Part shown: piece by piece, positions 44,901-59,900 of the stretch | Layout: the number at the start of each line of letters is the position of its first letter | Numbering within the stretch: position 1 is the first letter of the stretch | From: Drosophila pseudoobscura | Lineage: Eukaryota; Arthropoda; Insecta; Diptera; Drosophilidae | Reading direction: 5' to 3' | DNA length: 64,000 nt | Assembly: GCF_009870125.1 (NCBI RefSeq) | Contig: NC_046679.1 | Location: 6,820,001-6,884,000 of the forward strand | Notes under the pieces: model-generated | The model's input: only the letters and a program-made list of their open reading frames with translations | Told to the model about the DNA's origin: nothing | The model's database searches: none | Position numbers and translations under genes: made by a program

Positions 44901-47900
44901 TTCCAATAGGTATAATCCCTTTACTATCCATCGTCAGCTTTTTTCCAGCTATATTTCCATCACTGGCTGCCCCTGCCCCGGCCCCGGCCCTGGCCCCACT
45001 CCAGCTGCTGAGTCAGGTCCATTGTTATCCGTCAGTCCATGGTCCTGGTCCTGGTCCTGGCTCTGGTCATTTTTTTTGCAGCTTTATGCTAAGCCACTAA
45101 CCAAAGGACGAAGCCACGAAGCCACCATCCCAGAGGCCTCTGGTTGTGGGAGACCTCACACCCACCACACGAACGTTATTTGTTGGTTTTAATAATTACA
45201 CAGCCCTGGCCAGGACAGCAGCAGCATCAGGGGAGCACAGGAGACAGGCAGGCGGGCGGGCAGGGAAGTGTTCCGAGAGGAAGTGTTCTAGGATTTTACT
45301 CTCTTTAATATTCCAGGCCACACGTCAATTACACACGTACGCGCGACTGCGAATGGCTTTCACATCCATTTCCCGGCTAATGGAGGCTGCAGATTGTTGG
45401 TAAAAACAGATAGGAAAACTCTACACAGTAGAGTGGGTCGGGCGGGCGGTCCGTTGACAGCTGAATCATCTGGATTAATGGCGAATTTTAATTAGTACAA
45501 CGTGCAGCGGTCGGTGGTCTCAACCCACCAGACAGGGCATCCCCCCCCCACACCCCCCGCTAGAGCAGACTTTCAGCCAGTTAATCTGGTCTCATGGCCA
45601 GGTTCACTCGGATAGTTTGTGGCATTTGGCACCTTATCTGTATAGGAGCAGGGCCTGGGCCCCCAGGAAAGGGCGCTTACGTGTACAGGACATGTACGAT
45701 ATGTATATGGAGGGGTAAGGGACCGCAAATGAATCTCCTGCATGATTAATTTCTGCTTAACCCTCACTTAACCACGAACAAAAAAAAAAAAACAAGCAAC
45801 AGAGAAGGGTTAAGATTACACTTGAATGGGGATATGATGTATGATAAAATCCCAAGGTTTAAACAAATAAAGCAGAGTTTTCTTGTCTGACTTAAAATAT
45901 GCCTTTTAATCCCACACTTTGTTGTAGACGATCATTCCCCTGTCAGATGTGTAGAATCAGGTAATATATCAGATGTTTAAGAGGTTCTACCCTGTCTCGC
46001 CTCAGGCACGAAGTACCCTCCGCAACAAACAACAAAACCAAACACCCAAAAAAGCACAAAAAGTTGTTTAAAGTTTGTTGATGGCCCCGGACCGTGGCTG
46101 TCAAGCTGTCAGGTTTGGCTCAGGTTGCGGTTGCCCTGTCTGTACGTGTCGTGTGTGTGTGTGGGTGGGTGTGTCTCACCCTTGGGACAAAAGGCGAAAG
46201 GGGTTTTGGAGCTGAAACTTTACACTATCAGAACTTATCACTTGGGCAAACTTATTGTTGTCTGATCGACTACACTTCCACTTCCGGTGCGGTTCGGTTC
46301 GGCTTGCTGCTTGGCTGACAACCACCGAGACACAGTCTTACAGTTAACATTGGTCCAATACACAACATTCACCGTACGACTATGTCATGGTAATTGAGCG
46401 GGCATCCTTTGGGCTCCTTCACATCTCCTGGCGGCGGCGGCAGCGACGGCGGCGGCAGCGGCGGCGGCTAACACTTCCTGCCTATTAGTTGGCATTATTA
46501 TTGACAGACGGGGGACTCCAGCATCCAGCCAGCTCCCTCCATGATGCACGATGATGGGGCATATTGATTGACAGTCCCATCTCCACCACCACCGCCCGCC
46601 CCCGTCCCAGGTAATAGTTGCCAGCTCCCTTATCGGGCGAACAATGGCAGCGACAACATTGTCAGCGCGCGCGGCATCATCCTTGTTGTTGTCAGCCGGG
46701 CTCCTCTGTTCATCATTCAATTTGTTGGGTGAGAGTCCGCACAGGGAAAAAAACCCCACACACACACACACACACACACAAAAATTCCCCACACAAATAT
46801 ATTGATATTTTTGCAACAAAGACTTTTGGTTTGGTTTGGTTCGGTTCGGTCTGTCGTAGTGGTTTTTTGGGGTTTGGGTTAAACATCGCACCACAAATTT
46901 CCGTTGTGTCCCTGCCTGCCTCTCACTCGCGGTGTGTGTGGGCATATTATGCATTTATCTTTGCCATCTATCAGCGGTGTGAAAACTCTTTTCCCGTGGG
47001 CGCAACATATTGTCATTTCTGCCACCTGCCTCCCACCTCAAACGCTGCCTATCTGTCGCCGGCAAACGAAACATCTCTCCATCTCCGTGTGTGACTAATG
47101 ACGCCGTTAGGTAGGCAACACTTTTTTACCTCACACACACACCACCACACGCCACACATAACCATATGTAAATGTAATTTTATAGCCTTGCCAACTCCTT
47201 CCATTCCATCTCCCTCCCTCTATACAGGTGTGTGCGTGGAGGGTGTTTGCGTTTTTCATCAGCGCTTTGTCACACTTGGAAGAGTGTATTTTTCCCAATT
47301 TATAATTAAAATTATTGGATCATCTACAATTTACTCCCATACTGTGGTCTGTTTAAGATTTAATACACTGAATTGGGTAGGATCATCATCTAACGCTTCC
47401 TAAAAAGCTCAAAAAACTAGCGATGCATCAGTCTGCGTGTATTATTGGATAAAAAGATTTTCAGGCAGATTGAAAAGCAGAAAACCAACAAATTTCTGTG
47501 TTGCTTTACCACAAATTCAAGCGGAGAGTGAGCGAGCAAAAAAAAACGAAATTTGCGGATTAAACACAGTAAAAATGGCCGTTTTAGGCGAGCATTTTTA
47601 TGTTATCAGAAAGCTGATACCCAGATACTAAGCAAAACAAAGATTTTCAGGCAGATTGAAAAGTAGAAAACCAACAAAGTTTGAATTAATTCAAATGTAG
47701 AGTGAGCGAGAAAAAAAAACTAAATTCGCGGATTTAACACAGTAAAAATGGCAATACCGTTTCGCTCAGTCTGCTTTAGGCGAGCATTATTATGTAATCA
47801 GAAAGCTGATACCCAGATACTAAGCAAAACAAAGATTTTCAGGCAGATTGAAAAGCAGAAAACTAACAAATTTTTGTGTTGCTTTAGCACAAATTCAAAC

Positions 47901-50900
47901 GGAGAGTGAACGAGAAAAAAAAAAACGAAAATGGCTCATCAAAAGAAGGAAGTCGTGTTTGGAGAAATAAGGATGGCTTTACTCTCACATATATATAGTT
48001 AACATATCATATGGTATAGGGTATTTCCGTGTTCGGTTCCCCTTAAACTTCACTCCTTCTTGTCTTCTGTTTCTTTCTTGTTTCTTTTAAGCCTCTTCTA
48101 TCACACTCGCACACTCTCACACTTGCTGAGCTCTTCTTTGTTGGGCAAAAATACACATTATTATTAATATTATTATTTTTGCACACTCGACACATTTTCT
48201 ATGCGTGTCTCGTGTGCGTGTGCGTGTCTCGTATGCATGTGTGTGTGTGTGTGGCATGTAAAATTTGTTTATTCAATTTCAACTAGGAAAACAGGGCAAC
48301 AGCAACAGCAACGGCAACGGCAACGGCTGCAGCGGCACAAAGGGCGATAACTCACTTTCCTAACAAGTAAACTAATTATTTCTTGACTTTTTTTGTTTGT
48401 TCTTCTCGTACTTTCCCTTCTTTTTTTTGTTGATTCTCAAGTTGCTGCTGTTGTTGTTTTTACGTTTTTTCTTGAAGTAGAGGTGGCCTGGTGAGGGGGA
48501 GAGGACGGCCTAGGCTTGTAAATTGCGAAATAATGTACACACTTGCCGCTCGTAATCGCCATTGTAACTGGTTGTTGCTTTTACAGCCTCTAACTGCTTG
48601 TTCGGGCCCATTGTGCTTGCTCATGCTTGTTCTTCATCGTCATCAGGCAGCGACTGATGTGTGTGCATGTGTGTACACATTGCCAGACACTGACACACAC
48701 TTCTGCGAGCCATGTGTACACACTGGCACTCTCATATGCATGTGGACACACCGACACACACACATGGACTGGTAGTGGCAAGTGTTTTAGCCCCTCTCTC
48801 TATCTCTATCGCCTTGCCAGCGCAATTAACGCATTCACAAATGAAGAGTGTCAAGGCTGCCAGGCAGGCCAGTCAGTCCGTCCGTCCGTCCGTCCGTCCG
48901 TCAGTCAGTCAGTCACTCGCTCCGTCACTTAGTCATTTTGTCCTTCCTTTCTATTCTTCATTCCTTCCTTCCCAAAAAAGCGCTGTCAAGTCCTTCTATC
49001 AAGATAAAAGTTTTTTAAGCCTGCCAGAGGGAATACTAAATGTTGATGCTGCCACGTACATATGTGGCACACACACACACACACACACGTGCGCACACGT
49101 ACAGACACAATGATGGCCCATCAAGACAGGTGATAGTCTCAGTCTCAGTCTCTTCGCAGAAATTAGAAATTCTCTCAAGCATCAAATTTGATGTTTTTAC
49201 TTGGTTAAATGTTCAAAGTTAGTGGAAAGTCGAGCATCTCTTATGGCATAATTTAGATAAAACAAAATGTTTTCCAAGAAATGAGAAAAAAGATAATCAA
49301 GCGAAAACATTTTGCACCTTGTTGACGGCTGAAGAGAAAGTCTAAACGACTCTTTGAATCAATATAAATCTGTCAATCAATATTTATGTTAAGACCACTT
49401 GAGAGTTTTCGCAAATCGGAAAACGAAATGATAAGGGAACTTGTATTAGAGCTCGTTTCGTCTTTAAGCACACATTTTCGGCGACTTTTGAAAACTTTTC
49501 TAACAAAATTTGTGAACTTTTAAGTTTTCATTCGCCGTCTTTTAATATTTTGTGCTCTTGAGCAGTCGTGAAACAATCTAAATATCATCTCTGACATGAG
49601 GATATCCAAAAACTTGACATCGTTAGCTTTAAACTCAATTTTTGGGGGCTGTGTGACCACACCTTTTGCTGCTTCTGGCAGGATGATCCTCCGAAAAAAA
49701 AAAACTGAGTGGCTGCCTCATAACGAGCCTATTTGCTATGCCTCCCTCTACCAGGGCCAACCGACATCCCCCATTGCCTTTCTTGTGTAATATTTATGTA
49801 AATTTTGCCCGCCTCCTCCAGCGCCTGCCCTTGCTCGTAAGTACGAGTATGTCCCGTACTTTGCATACATATCTCGGTTCCCTTTTGGAGCCAAACAGGA
49901 AACAGGACTTCCCTTTTGGTCGGTCTGTGTGCCTGTGCGTGTGCGTGAGGTTTTTCATAATAAATGACAACGAGCATATTATGCTCTATAATCGAGTGGA
50001 AGAGAATTATTTTGTGTGAACTAATTGCATTAGTGACATTCAATTTGATGTCACCCAAAAAGGGACACGGAACACGAAAAGGAGCCAGCCGGCAAGGCGA
50101 AAAGAACCCAATCGAGGCATGGACCCCCCTCCATGGAGGTAGGAGGCGACCAAAGGGAAAACAACGTTAAATGGCAATTGTCACAAAAGCCGGGATTTCT
50201 GATAGTCGACCCCGCTGTTCTTGCTTTTCCTCCTGCTTTTCGTTTTTCCTCTTGCCGTTGTTCTAGTTTCTGTTGCCACATCGTAGTTTCATTCTTTCCA
50301 TGCTTTTGCGCCCTGCTCTTTGCCTACTTGCCGGTGCAGTCAACCAAAACCTGCGCCTGCCGCTGATTTAGGGATAGCAACCCCAAGCGCCCCAAAGTCC
50401 CGGCCCGGGACCCTCAATGCCGAAACCCAAATACGATGAAGGTCCCAGGGCCAGGTCACCGCTTGGGCAATCATGTGAATCGAGCTCTTTATAATTTGCG
50501 AAACTATATGAGTCTGTCCCCCTTTTTCGAGAAAATCGAGAGTGGATAGGTAAGTAATGGGAATGCCATTTTATGGGGGATAGGTTAGGCGATAGGAGGG
50601 ATATTTAGATGATAGGTATTCAGACATTTCTGGATCGTTAGTAGAACATTTTGTCTGTATACTTTGAAATATTACACTCTTTTAAACCTCAATCATCATC
50701 AATAATAGTATTAGAGCCCCTTCAAAACTATACCCATTTTTTTTTTTTTTTTTTTTTTTATCCTAACATTTTTGATTGTTAGTAGAACATTTTTTTGATC
50801 TCCTTTGTAATATTTTACTCTCTTAACCCCAATCGTCATCAAATAAACTCTGTATTAGAGCCCGTTCAAATATCTCGTTATTATTTTTTTTTTTTTACTT

Positions 50901-53900
50901 CTCTCGAGAGTAATTCTGGATTCAAGTACGCTCCAAGGAGAAGATTGGATGCAGAAGTTCAAGTACGAAGGAAACCGGAGGTACACTCTGAGGCTGGGAA
51001 GGAATGAAGGGGAAAATGTATTTCGCAGAACCAGTGAAAAGGCAGGACCGCTCCAAAATATGGTTGTGGTGGACCCAAGAGCTTTCCGAGTTGGAATGCC
51101 ACGATATTCGGCGTCGTATAGTATTCCAATCCCGAGTCTTCCTTCTCCAACCCATCCACAGAACCGCTGTAACCACCCTCGTGTTACCATGTGTTTTTTG
51201 TGGTCCATTTGAGTGTGCGTGCGTTTGTGTGTGTTTTTTTGGGCAACCCCAAAATGAAAATAATCTTACATGTCGTTGACACATTTCTGGGCTCTGCCAA
51301 AATCTGTGTGGGGCACTTGGTTTCCGCTATTGCTTTGCTTACCTGCCGGCCAAAGGAGAGAGGAGGCGCGTGCCACACAGAGGGGGTAACAGAAAAGAGA
51401 GAAAATAGAACAGAGAGATGTGTCAGAAGAGCCAAAGAATATATATATTATCGTAGACTATAAAGATCTATTGCATATATTTACAGTAAAGTATCTAAAT
51501 ACGAATGTATCTAAAGCATTTACGTACAAAATGAAAATGGAAAAGCGCAAAGAACATTTTGTGGCAGACTTGTGGGCTGCTCTTGACTCTCTTAACGGAT
51601 GCAAATTATTTAACGGATTTTAGACACAGATTACGGAATACGGATTAGCCCCCGTCGGGGCTTCCCCTTTGAAGCCCCACCCTCGCACGCAGGACAGTGT
51701 TTGTTTTTGATTCGGTCTCACCTGGTGTCCGGAGCATATGGAGCCATTGGGCACTCGCACACGGAACGGACTGTGCACGGGGCAGGAGGTGCGCGGTCCC
51801 CAACGGGACGACGCCGCCGCTGCCGCCGCCTGCTGCAGGGACAAGGCCGAGCTGCACGGATTGAAGAGGGCTGGTGGCGGCGGACAGGGCGGCGCCGACA
51901 TGCTGATGGAGCTGAGCCCGCTCATGCTGCGGCAGTGGCTCGACGCCATCATGGCGGCATCAGCAGCCGCCGCCGAGCACTGGGGTATCCCCTGGCCGCT
52001 GCTGCCGACGCCGCTGCCGCTCATGCCGCTGCTGCCACTGCTGCCCAGCAGCGAGATGTGCGAGCCACCGGACATCAACGACTGTGATGTGAGCCCATGA
52101 TGCTGGCACATGCCGATGCCGATGCCGCAGCCGCCCGTTGACGCGGTCACGCCTCCTCCTCCTCCTCCTGACCATTGGCCAGCCGTTGATGGACAGCCAC
52201 CTGAACCCGCTCCAGCGCCAGCGCCGGGACAGGCTCCAGCTGCACCGCCGACTGCTCCTCCGCCTCCCGCCGCCGATCCCGGCCCCTGTGTGTCGCCGCC
52301 TCCGCCGCCGCCACAGTAGTGATCCACCGTAAAACTGTCTTGGCTACCAGAGCATTGCAGGCGATGCGGGGGCGGTGGCGACGAATGACGCGGGTAAATG
52401 TTGTGCGGCTTCTCTCTCCGCTGATGCGTTTCTCTCACTCTCGCTCTCTCTCTCTCTCTCTGTCTCTGGCTTAGCTCTGTGATAAGTGGCTGTTGCTCCT
52501 GCTTTTGTAGTTGTTGTCGCTGTTGTTGTTGTCGTCAGGCATCGCTTTTGCTCTCTTGCTGTTTCTTTAGCTTTCGGAGAGCGGCAGCAAACTTAGAAGC
52601 TGTGCTCTTCTCTGCTGCTAAGCATAGCTTTTGCTCTCTCGCACGTTTCGAATATTACTGTTGTTGGTGCTCCCTTGTAAGCATCTCTTTGTCTCGCTCT
52701 GTCCCACTCGTGATCACAGCATTGCCAGCATATTACCAGGCAAAATTTCAACAACAACTAACGGTTTTATGAATAATCAACAACACAACTTCAACAATTA
52801 CAACAATTTTCGGGATTTATTTCGGCGTTGCTTTATTCTTGTTGCTGTTGTAATTAGGTAATTGTTTTTATTATATCGTAAATTTTATTTAAATTCTGTT
52901 GCTATCACTGGTAAATTATACACAACGTTTGTGCTGCTCTCTCTCTCTCTGTCTCTCTCTCTTACAGCTCTCTGATCGGTGTGACTGTACTTTCTTCCTT
53001 TTTGGCTTTGGAGTCGAGTTTGAAGTGCAAATGTTTTGCCATAAATTATTGTTTCGTTTAATTGATGCTGTGTAAATATTTCGTTTATTCTATGTATTTT
53101 TAAATGCTTGAGATTTTGTTATGCAATTAACTGTTTCATCACAATTTTAATTAATTACGGTTTTTTATTTTTAAGATTTCCTTTTTTTATGGAGTTTTGT
53201 TTTTACAAGTGTGCACTATATATGTGTGTGTTTTTATTTTTTACTTTATTTTTTTATGCAACTTTTAGAGGAAATTTTGAATTGATTTTGGTTTGGTTTG
53301 TTTTTGTTTAGCTTTTTTGAAATTTTCTATAGCATGCGAGTTCTGCAAAAGAAAATTGTTGAAAAGCCCAAAATTTAACGAAATTTATTCGACTGGGAAT
53401 GGGAGTTTTTTGGTTTCTTTTATTTAAGAGTGTTTTTTTGGGAGTGGGGAGTGATCTATTTACAACTCAGCACAGCGTGGCCCCAGCGGGTGGGGTCAGA
53501 GGTTAGAATTTCAATTTTGTTTAGCATACTTTCGCGGGCTTTCCCCATTCGACACAGAGTTTGGTGGAAATGTTTTAACATTTAATTCAAATAAATTAGA
53601 TATTTAAGCCCTTGCAACACCCACACACCTACTTAATTGAAATTAGTGACACGCCCATCTGTGCGCCCCCCACGTTCCTGAAAGCAATCAACGGAACAGA
53701 TGCGTACCAACTTTTGGTCCCCGCCTCGTTTTAATTAAAGCCACTGTCTAGGCAACTGCCTAGCGCTGGCAGACAATAAAATAAAAATCTACAATATAAA
53801 AACCTGTGCCAGTGCCTGGGCCAGTCCCAAGGGGGCAGCAGAGATACGGGGACGAGGGCTTTTATCTAAACGGCTCCAAACAGCAATCGTTTGGGGAAAA

Positions 53901-56900
53901 AGCCTTAAAAATGTAAATAAAAAGAACAACAGTCTGTGATACACGGAGAAACAAAAATAGGAAATTATATGCGCTAATAAAGAGCGACAGAGAAGGCGGA
54001 TCTGACCTCGGAGTTGGCCTACGGAACAAATCCATGCTCGAAGGAACGAATTCCCTGGTGACTATCTGGACCGCAGTGGGAGACTATTTATGCTAAATAG
54101 TTTTCAACAAAATTTTACACTGACTGCCAAATGTCTGCGGACAGCTCGAGTGGGACTCGCCTGCCATCGAATTAAATTAAAATGGAATTGTGAATGCTTA
54201 AATAATATTCGCATCATAAAAGAGGCCGGGGCAACGAAATGCTTGCGTTTGGCTTCCGCATCTTCCGTTTGCCGCACTGGGGGAATGCTAATGTGGCGCC
54301 CGCTGCCACATCCTATCCCCATAATTGAATGAGAACGTGCCTTGGTTGCGCCTTCGAGCCAAGGAAGGAAGTCACGCAAGGACATGAATGCCTAGGGAAG
54401 CCAAACAGCAGCAGGCGAAGGCAAACTTTGCAGCGGAACATACGAAAAAAAATAACCAAATTCAATTCATAAAAGATTCAAAAACCAACAAAGAAGGAAT
54501 GAACGAATATGGCGAGAGAGAGAGAGAGAGAGAGAAAGAATGATTGAGGAATGTACAAGTTTTTGGTAACCTTATGTGCATTCCTACACTCGGAAAAATA
54601 CTTTGTCATACTCTAAAAAGTAGTTCTTAACCTTCAAAGTATATATTTCCAAGGGTATTATAAGTAGAGTCGTTCATTCGTGTCTACCACAGAAGTACAA
54701 TCTGTTCTAATAAGCCGAGCTCAACTGAAGTGAAAACTCAGGGCTGAGGTGAGTCCGAGTCCTGTCGGGTTTTGGTTGCTGTGGCGGCACAGTCTACTAT
54801 CCTGAAGGGGCCCACTGCGCTTCAAGGACTCAATGTCTGAGGTCCGACCACTGCTGCACTTGCTCTTCGTTTCCTCTGCTTTGAGTAAATGAAACCAAAC
54901 AAAAACCCCTTCTCTGCCTCTTCCTCTACCTCTACCTCTTCTCTTTCTATTCCTCTTCTATATCTTTGTGTATATATACACAATTTTGATAAGGCAAACG
55001 GAAATGGCATAGGAAACGGTTCTTTTTTTCTATGGGTTGAGGGGCTGCTGTGCTGAGCGGTGAAGTGAAGCAAACTTCAGGTTTAAGGGAATTCCATGTT
55101 AGATTTTTTTTGAGGTGGGGGTGTTATAAGGCTTTCTTTCGCCTGCTCATACTTACTGCAACGAAATGTTGTTCTTGTTGTTGTTATTCGTTTCACGTTG
55201 TGTTTGTTTTTGGTGTTTGTTGTTTCTTTGCTTTGTTTGAATTTTGTTTTTGTCCAAGTAAATAAGGAAATTACGAGTACATGATTTTATTGTTCTTTTT
55301 TGGCTTGTTTTGTTGCTGGAAAACCATAAGTTTTTTTATTGTTTTTCGCACACACACAGAAACACACACACTGGCTCACACACACACACACATAAAGCGA
55401 TAGACACGCAGGCTTAATAAATCGGATTAATTTAATTTAATCGAAGCGTTAGCGAAATCATTGATAATCATTTTTGGCAAATCGATTTGGAAATGCGGTT
55501 GAAACCAGTTGGCCCTGTGCTCAACTCCCCTCCCCTCTGCTCCACCCCTTGCGGTTGTTGCTTCGCACGAAGGCGATGACGAGCACGATGCGAGAGCACG
55601 TCGCTGTCGCTCTCGTGTGTCAGCAGACGCAGAGGCAGTCAGGCGGGTGAAAGAGAGAGACAGAGACGAAGTGGAGTGGGCGAGCAGCAGTAGGGCATGC
55701 CAAAAGCGGGAGAGGAAGCAACTCCCACACATACACACACAGTGCGACAGGGAGAGGAAGCCGGAGCAGTGGACAATATGCAAAAAAAATAAGCAGAAGA
55801 GCACGCCAGAGGGAGAGGGGAATCAGCAGTGGACCAGCAGCGATTGAATCGCACGATGAAAAAACGTCGCCAAAAACGACCACGCAAAAGAGTGCGTGTG
55901 TGTTTGTGTGTTGTGTGTGTGTGTATGTGAGTGAGTGCTCTTGCGATTTTCTCTCCATTTCGCGTGCAAAAATCAATTTAAATTTTTTTGGTCTGGCACA
56001 ACATTTTCCCATCAGCATACTTTTGCGCGCAACTGTTTCTTTTTTGGGGACTCTGTTAAGTAACGGAACTTTGTAATTTTCGCAACGAAAGTTTCATCAT
56101 GACACGGCACTTGTTTCCCCCCTTCGGTCCAGCCCCGTTTCTTGTACATTAGTTTTTCCCCTTGGGTTCACATTTTTCGTTGGTTTTTTCTTCTTATTTG
56201 CCGTATGGCAACTCACTCGCTCCTACGTCTGTGTGTGTGTGTGTGTGCAGCAGCCGTCGTTGTCGTTGTGTGTGTGTTTGTGTGTGCGAAGCGTTAAGGC
56301 TCTAGCTGCTGCTGCTGCTGTGTACCCGTCCTGTCCAGGCAAGGGTTCGCGTTACACTGCCACAGAACCAGCCACCAAGGTGCACAAACAATTCAAGACT
56401 AAACTCCGGCAGCAGCCAGCATCCAGCCTTGGCTCATCTCTGCTCTCTCCTGCTCTCAGCTGAATGCAGGGATTCCCAATCAATTTCCGAAGCAGATAGC
56501 CCCCATCCAAACGGGTGAGTGCAAGCGAGACGACTAGCTGGTGTTGTGTGGGTTGGTTGGTTGCTGAATCTGCCCGCCTCGGATGCAGGATGCTGGCGCT
56601 GACACTGGCTTTGGCTTTGACTCGCGGACATGCGCAGTCGCGACGCGGGACCAAGCTGCCGTCTAGCACCTCAACACATTTCTCACTCATTGCCAATCGC
56701 TGTGGCTACCTCTGCCGCTGCCTCTGCCACTGCCGCTGCCGCTGCCTCTGTCTTTGCTGTTTGTCTAACGGGAGCAGCAAGTAACGTGCAAGAGCGTGCA
56801 AATATTCGTAATTTATGGCGCAACGTCTGCGCCACGTAGTCGTTAACCCAATCATTGCCAACGCTGGCGTCATCATCATCATCAGCAGGCAGCATCATCA

Positions 56901-59900
56901 AGCGCTCATCAGCGGGTGGCTGCAGCTGCAGCTGAGTACTGGAGTACTGCTGCCTCCAAGAGCCGTCCCAGCCAAAGTAGGTGACACACACACTCGAACC
57001 GACCCACCGACACACCGACACAGACACCCACTTAGAAACCGACCGAGAGAGAGAGAGAGAGTACCCCAGATAGGCCCAACTGGACTCCACTTATTTCGAC
57101 TGGCATGCCTGCCTTGCCGCATGCGGGCGTGATGCAAAAAGGATTCATTGCCAAAAGAGGAAGGCAACCAGCCGAAAGAAGGTGGCAAGGAAACCGCAAC
57201 CTAATTACATGTGGCAAGACCCCTGCTAGATGTCCATTGGGGCCAGGCAAACACACACTGCTAGTCGGGGGAGAGATGGACCGACAGGCAGAGAGACAGA
57301 CCCTTTATGAGTTATGAATCTGTGCTGAGGCACAGCAAATATTTATGAAGCGCTTGCTGGGAATGGACTGAGAGAAAGAGAAAGGAGGAGGTGGAGCAGG
57401 AGGTAACGAGATGGGACAGAGTGGATAAGATGGGAGCAGAGCGATGGAGCTGTGCACTGAAAGAATATAAATAAAAGCTTGGATTGCCTTTTTGACTGTG
57501 GGATGTACAATATTTGGGAATAAGCCTCCTCCATATGCCTCCCCTTTTTGGTTCTAGGCTGTTCCCAGTGAAAGCAATTCTGACAATCGATTGATTCACA
57601 AGGACAGCAAACCCGCACCAGCTTAATGTTCAACATAACAGGCTTTTAATTAATGCACAATATACAATACGAATACGAGCCCGCCCCGCCCCACCCCGCG
57701 TCCCATCCCCTTGTCACACACCCTTGTCAAGTGCGAATTCATTTTGCCCAAGGATCCAACATCCATAGGCGCAGTGTAGGTCAAGGCCCCACACAGAACA
57801 GAACACAGAACAGAACACAGAACAGAGCTCGGGTAATAGCATCTGGCTATAAACTATTAACACGAGGGCTGTCGCCAGCGTTTTGTGTGTGCGCCTGCAA
57901 CAGACCAATAGAACGAGATGGCACAGGAAAGAGACAGAGGAGGAACAGAGCGAGAACGAGAGTGAAAGCAATTTGGCACGAATTTGTCATGCCATCGAAG
58001 TGGCAACAAATTTGGCTGCAACACTGCCACCACCACCACCAGCAGCAACAGCAACAGCAACAGCAACAATGACAGGAATGAAAGGTACAGGCCTTCACAG
58101 GAAGCTCTAAATACCCTTGCAGATGGCAGCCATTTATGCATTGTTCTCATGACAGCGCCATGATATAGTAGTGGTTCTTTGGTAACTATTCAGAGGTTTA
58201 CCAAATTACAGCCCATAAAGTTTGATGGGAAAATGGAAATAATTACTGCATAAAAGTGGTCTTGAAATTTAGAATCTTTTACTGCAGATACCGCTACAAA
58301 ATATGTCTATATTCTGCATAGCGGACAAATCCATATACTGCCTTATGCATATCCGAACTATTCTCAGTGCTTCGATATAGATATTCAGAGGCACAAGCAA
58401 AAAGTTTTCAAGAGTATGCCCACGAATGCAAAAACCAACCGACACTCGGTCCCACGAAGGCAAAACCCGACCGAGACTCGGTCCCACGAAGACAAAAAAC
58501 AATTTACATGTCGTTTGCATGACTAGAAGCGTACCTACACCTTTAGTCCTTATTCTATCATGTTGAGCTGCTGCTGTGTACCCGTCCTGTGCAGGCCAGG
58601 ATTCGCAGACTCGTTCCCACTAATGCAAAGCAATTTACATGTCGTTTGCATGACTAAAAGCATGCCCACCGCTGGCCTTTAGTCTATCGTTAATAGCTTA
58701 GTTCTCTTCAGTGTAGGGTATACAAAACCAATGCCAACTGGCAAGGGTGGTGTGAGCGGAGGACAAATTCCGACATTTACGTGTGCGGCCAAAAGAGTAA
58801 CCCTAATGTGTCAGTGGGCCGGGACAACCGTTGGCCGTGAGGGGGTCCTGTTCCTGCTAGTTTGCTGGTGTGCTTACTTAGCCTCGTTGACACGTTTAGT
58901 TGTCATCTAACACACACACTCAGAGAGAAAGAGAGAGAGAGAGAGAGGCAAGGGGAAAAAGGATGAAAACACTTGCACATCCTTGTATCCGTATCCTTGT
59001 GTACTCAGGGCAAATCAGAAACAAGTCAAAGGTAAAACGAGCATTGTAATAATGCTGATGGCATCCCACAGAACGAGCCAAAAACTATAGTCGTCAGCGC
59101 CGACTGGGGTATGCCCCCGAGAGAGTGCCCTCCACCCCTCCCCCCTCAGTCTGAGTGTGTGCCATAGGAAAATGCAAATTTGTTGGCCATTTGGTAAATT
59201 GATTTTGCCATTGCAATTGGCCAATATTCAATGAGTGTCTAACGGGGATAGGGCCATAAAGCAATGATAGCAATAGCAACAACGACGACCATAAACAATT
59301 GATAGAAAAACTCAAGCGTTTTATGCCCTCTCGAAATCTTACTTAAAGATGGCTCCAGCGATGCTGGAAATGGACACACATTAGGAATTGCGATGAGGTT
59401 GGGTAAGAGCTGGTGTTGGTCCATCGATCAGCGTTACTTTTAGTGTGATTATATAAGCGGATAATCGAAAAGATTTCCAGGGAAAATTCAAGTTTATTTG
59501 GTGGTTTATTGAGATTTTAGGCTTGCCCAACGCTCTTACTTACTCCTGCTTCAAAGGAGAATGCCCGAGAAGAAAGGAGAATGCAATAACAACATGCATG
59601 TCGTGTATGTGACTTCTCAAAAGGGAATTTCCAAGAATGGTACAAAAACAACATACATGTTGGGTGCCTGACGCAGCACATTGATGCTCGACTCGACGGC
59701 GACTCGACGGCGAATGCCCGAGACTTTCAAAAACAACGTACATGTCGTGTTGCAGAAGGAAAACAGTACAAAAACAACATACATGTTATGTGCATGACGA
59801 AGCACATTGATGCTCGACTCAACGACGCAAAGACGCAAAGGCCCGAGCCTCTCAGAAACAACATTTATGTCGTGTTGCAGAACGAAATTTCCAAAAACAG

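Larger units (their letters stand above)
41185..51721 (-). other. CASK large intron, proximal part
   Basis: Over 10 kb of intron with no supportable exon. It holds the 34-base minisatellite (44.07-44.55 kb), a (CA)n tract at about 46757-46780, GCG-rich sequence at about 46430-46470, a 187-base tandem repeat (47.45-47.94 kb), GTCC/GTCA repeats at about 48876-48914, CA repeats at 49070-49088 and a tandem duplication at 50.63-50.90 kb. Confidence 0.6.

Noticed and set aside
46385..46954. Minus-strand open frame of 189 codons with an Ala run
   Set aside because: Built from GCG and CA simple repeats in a CASK intron, without domain or splice support.
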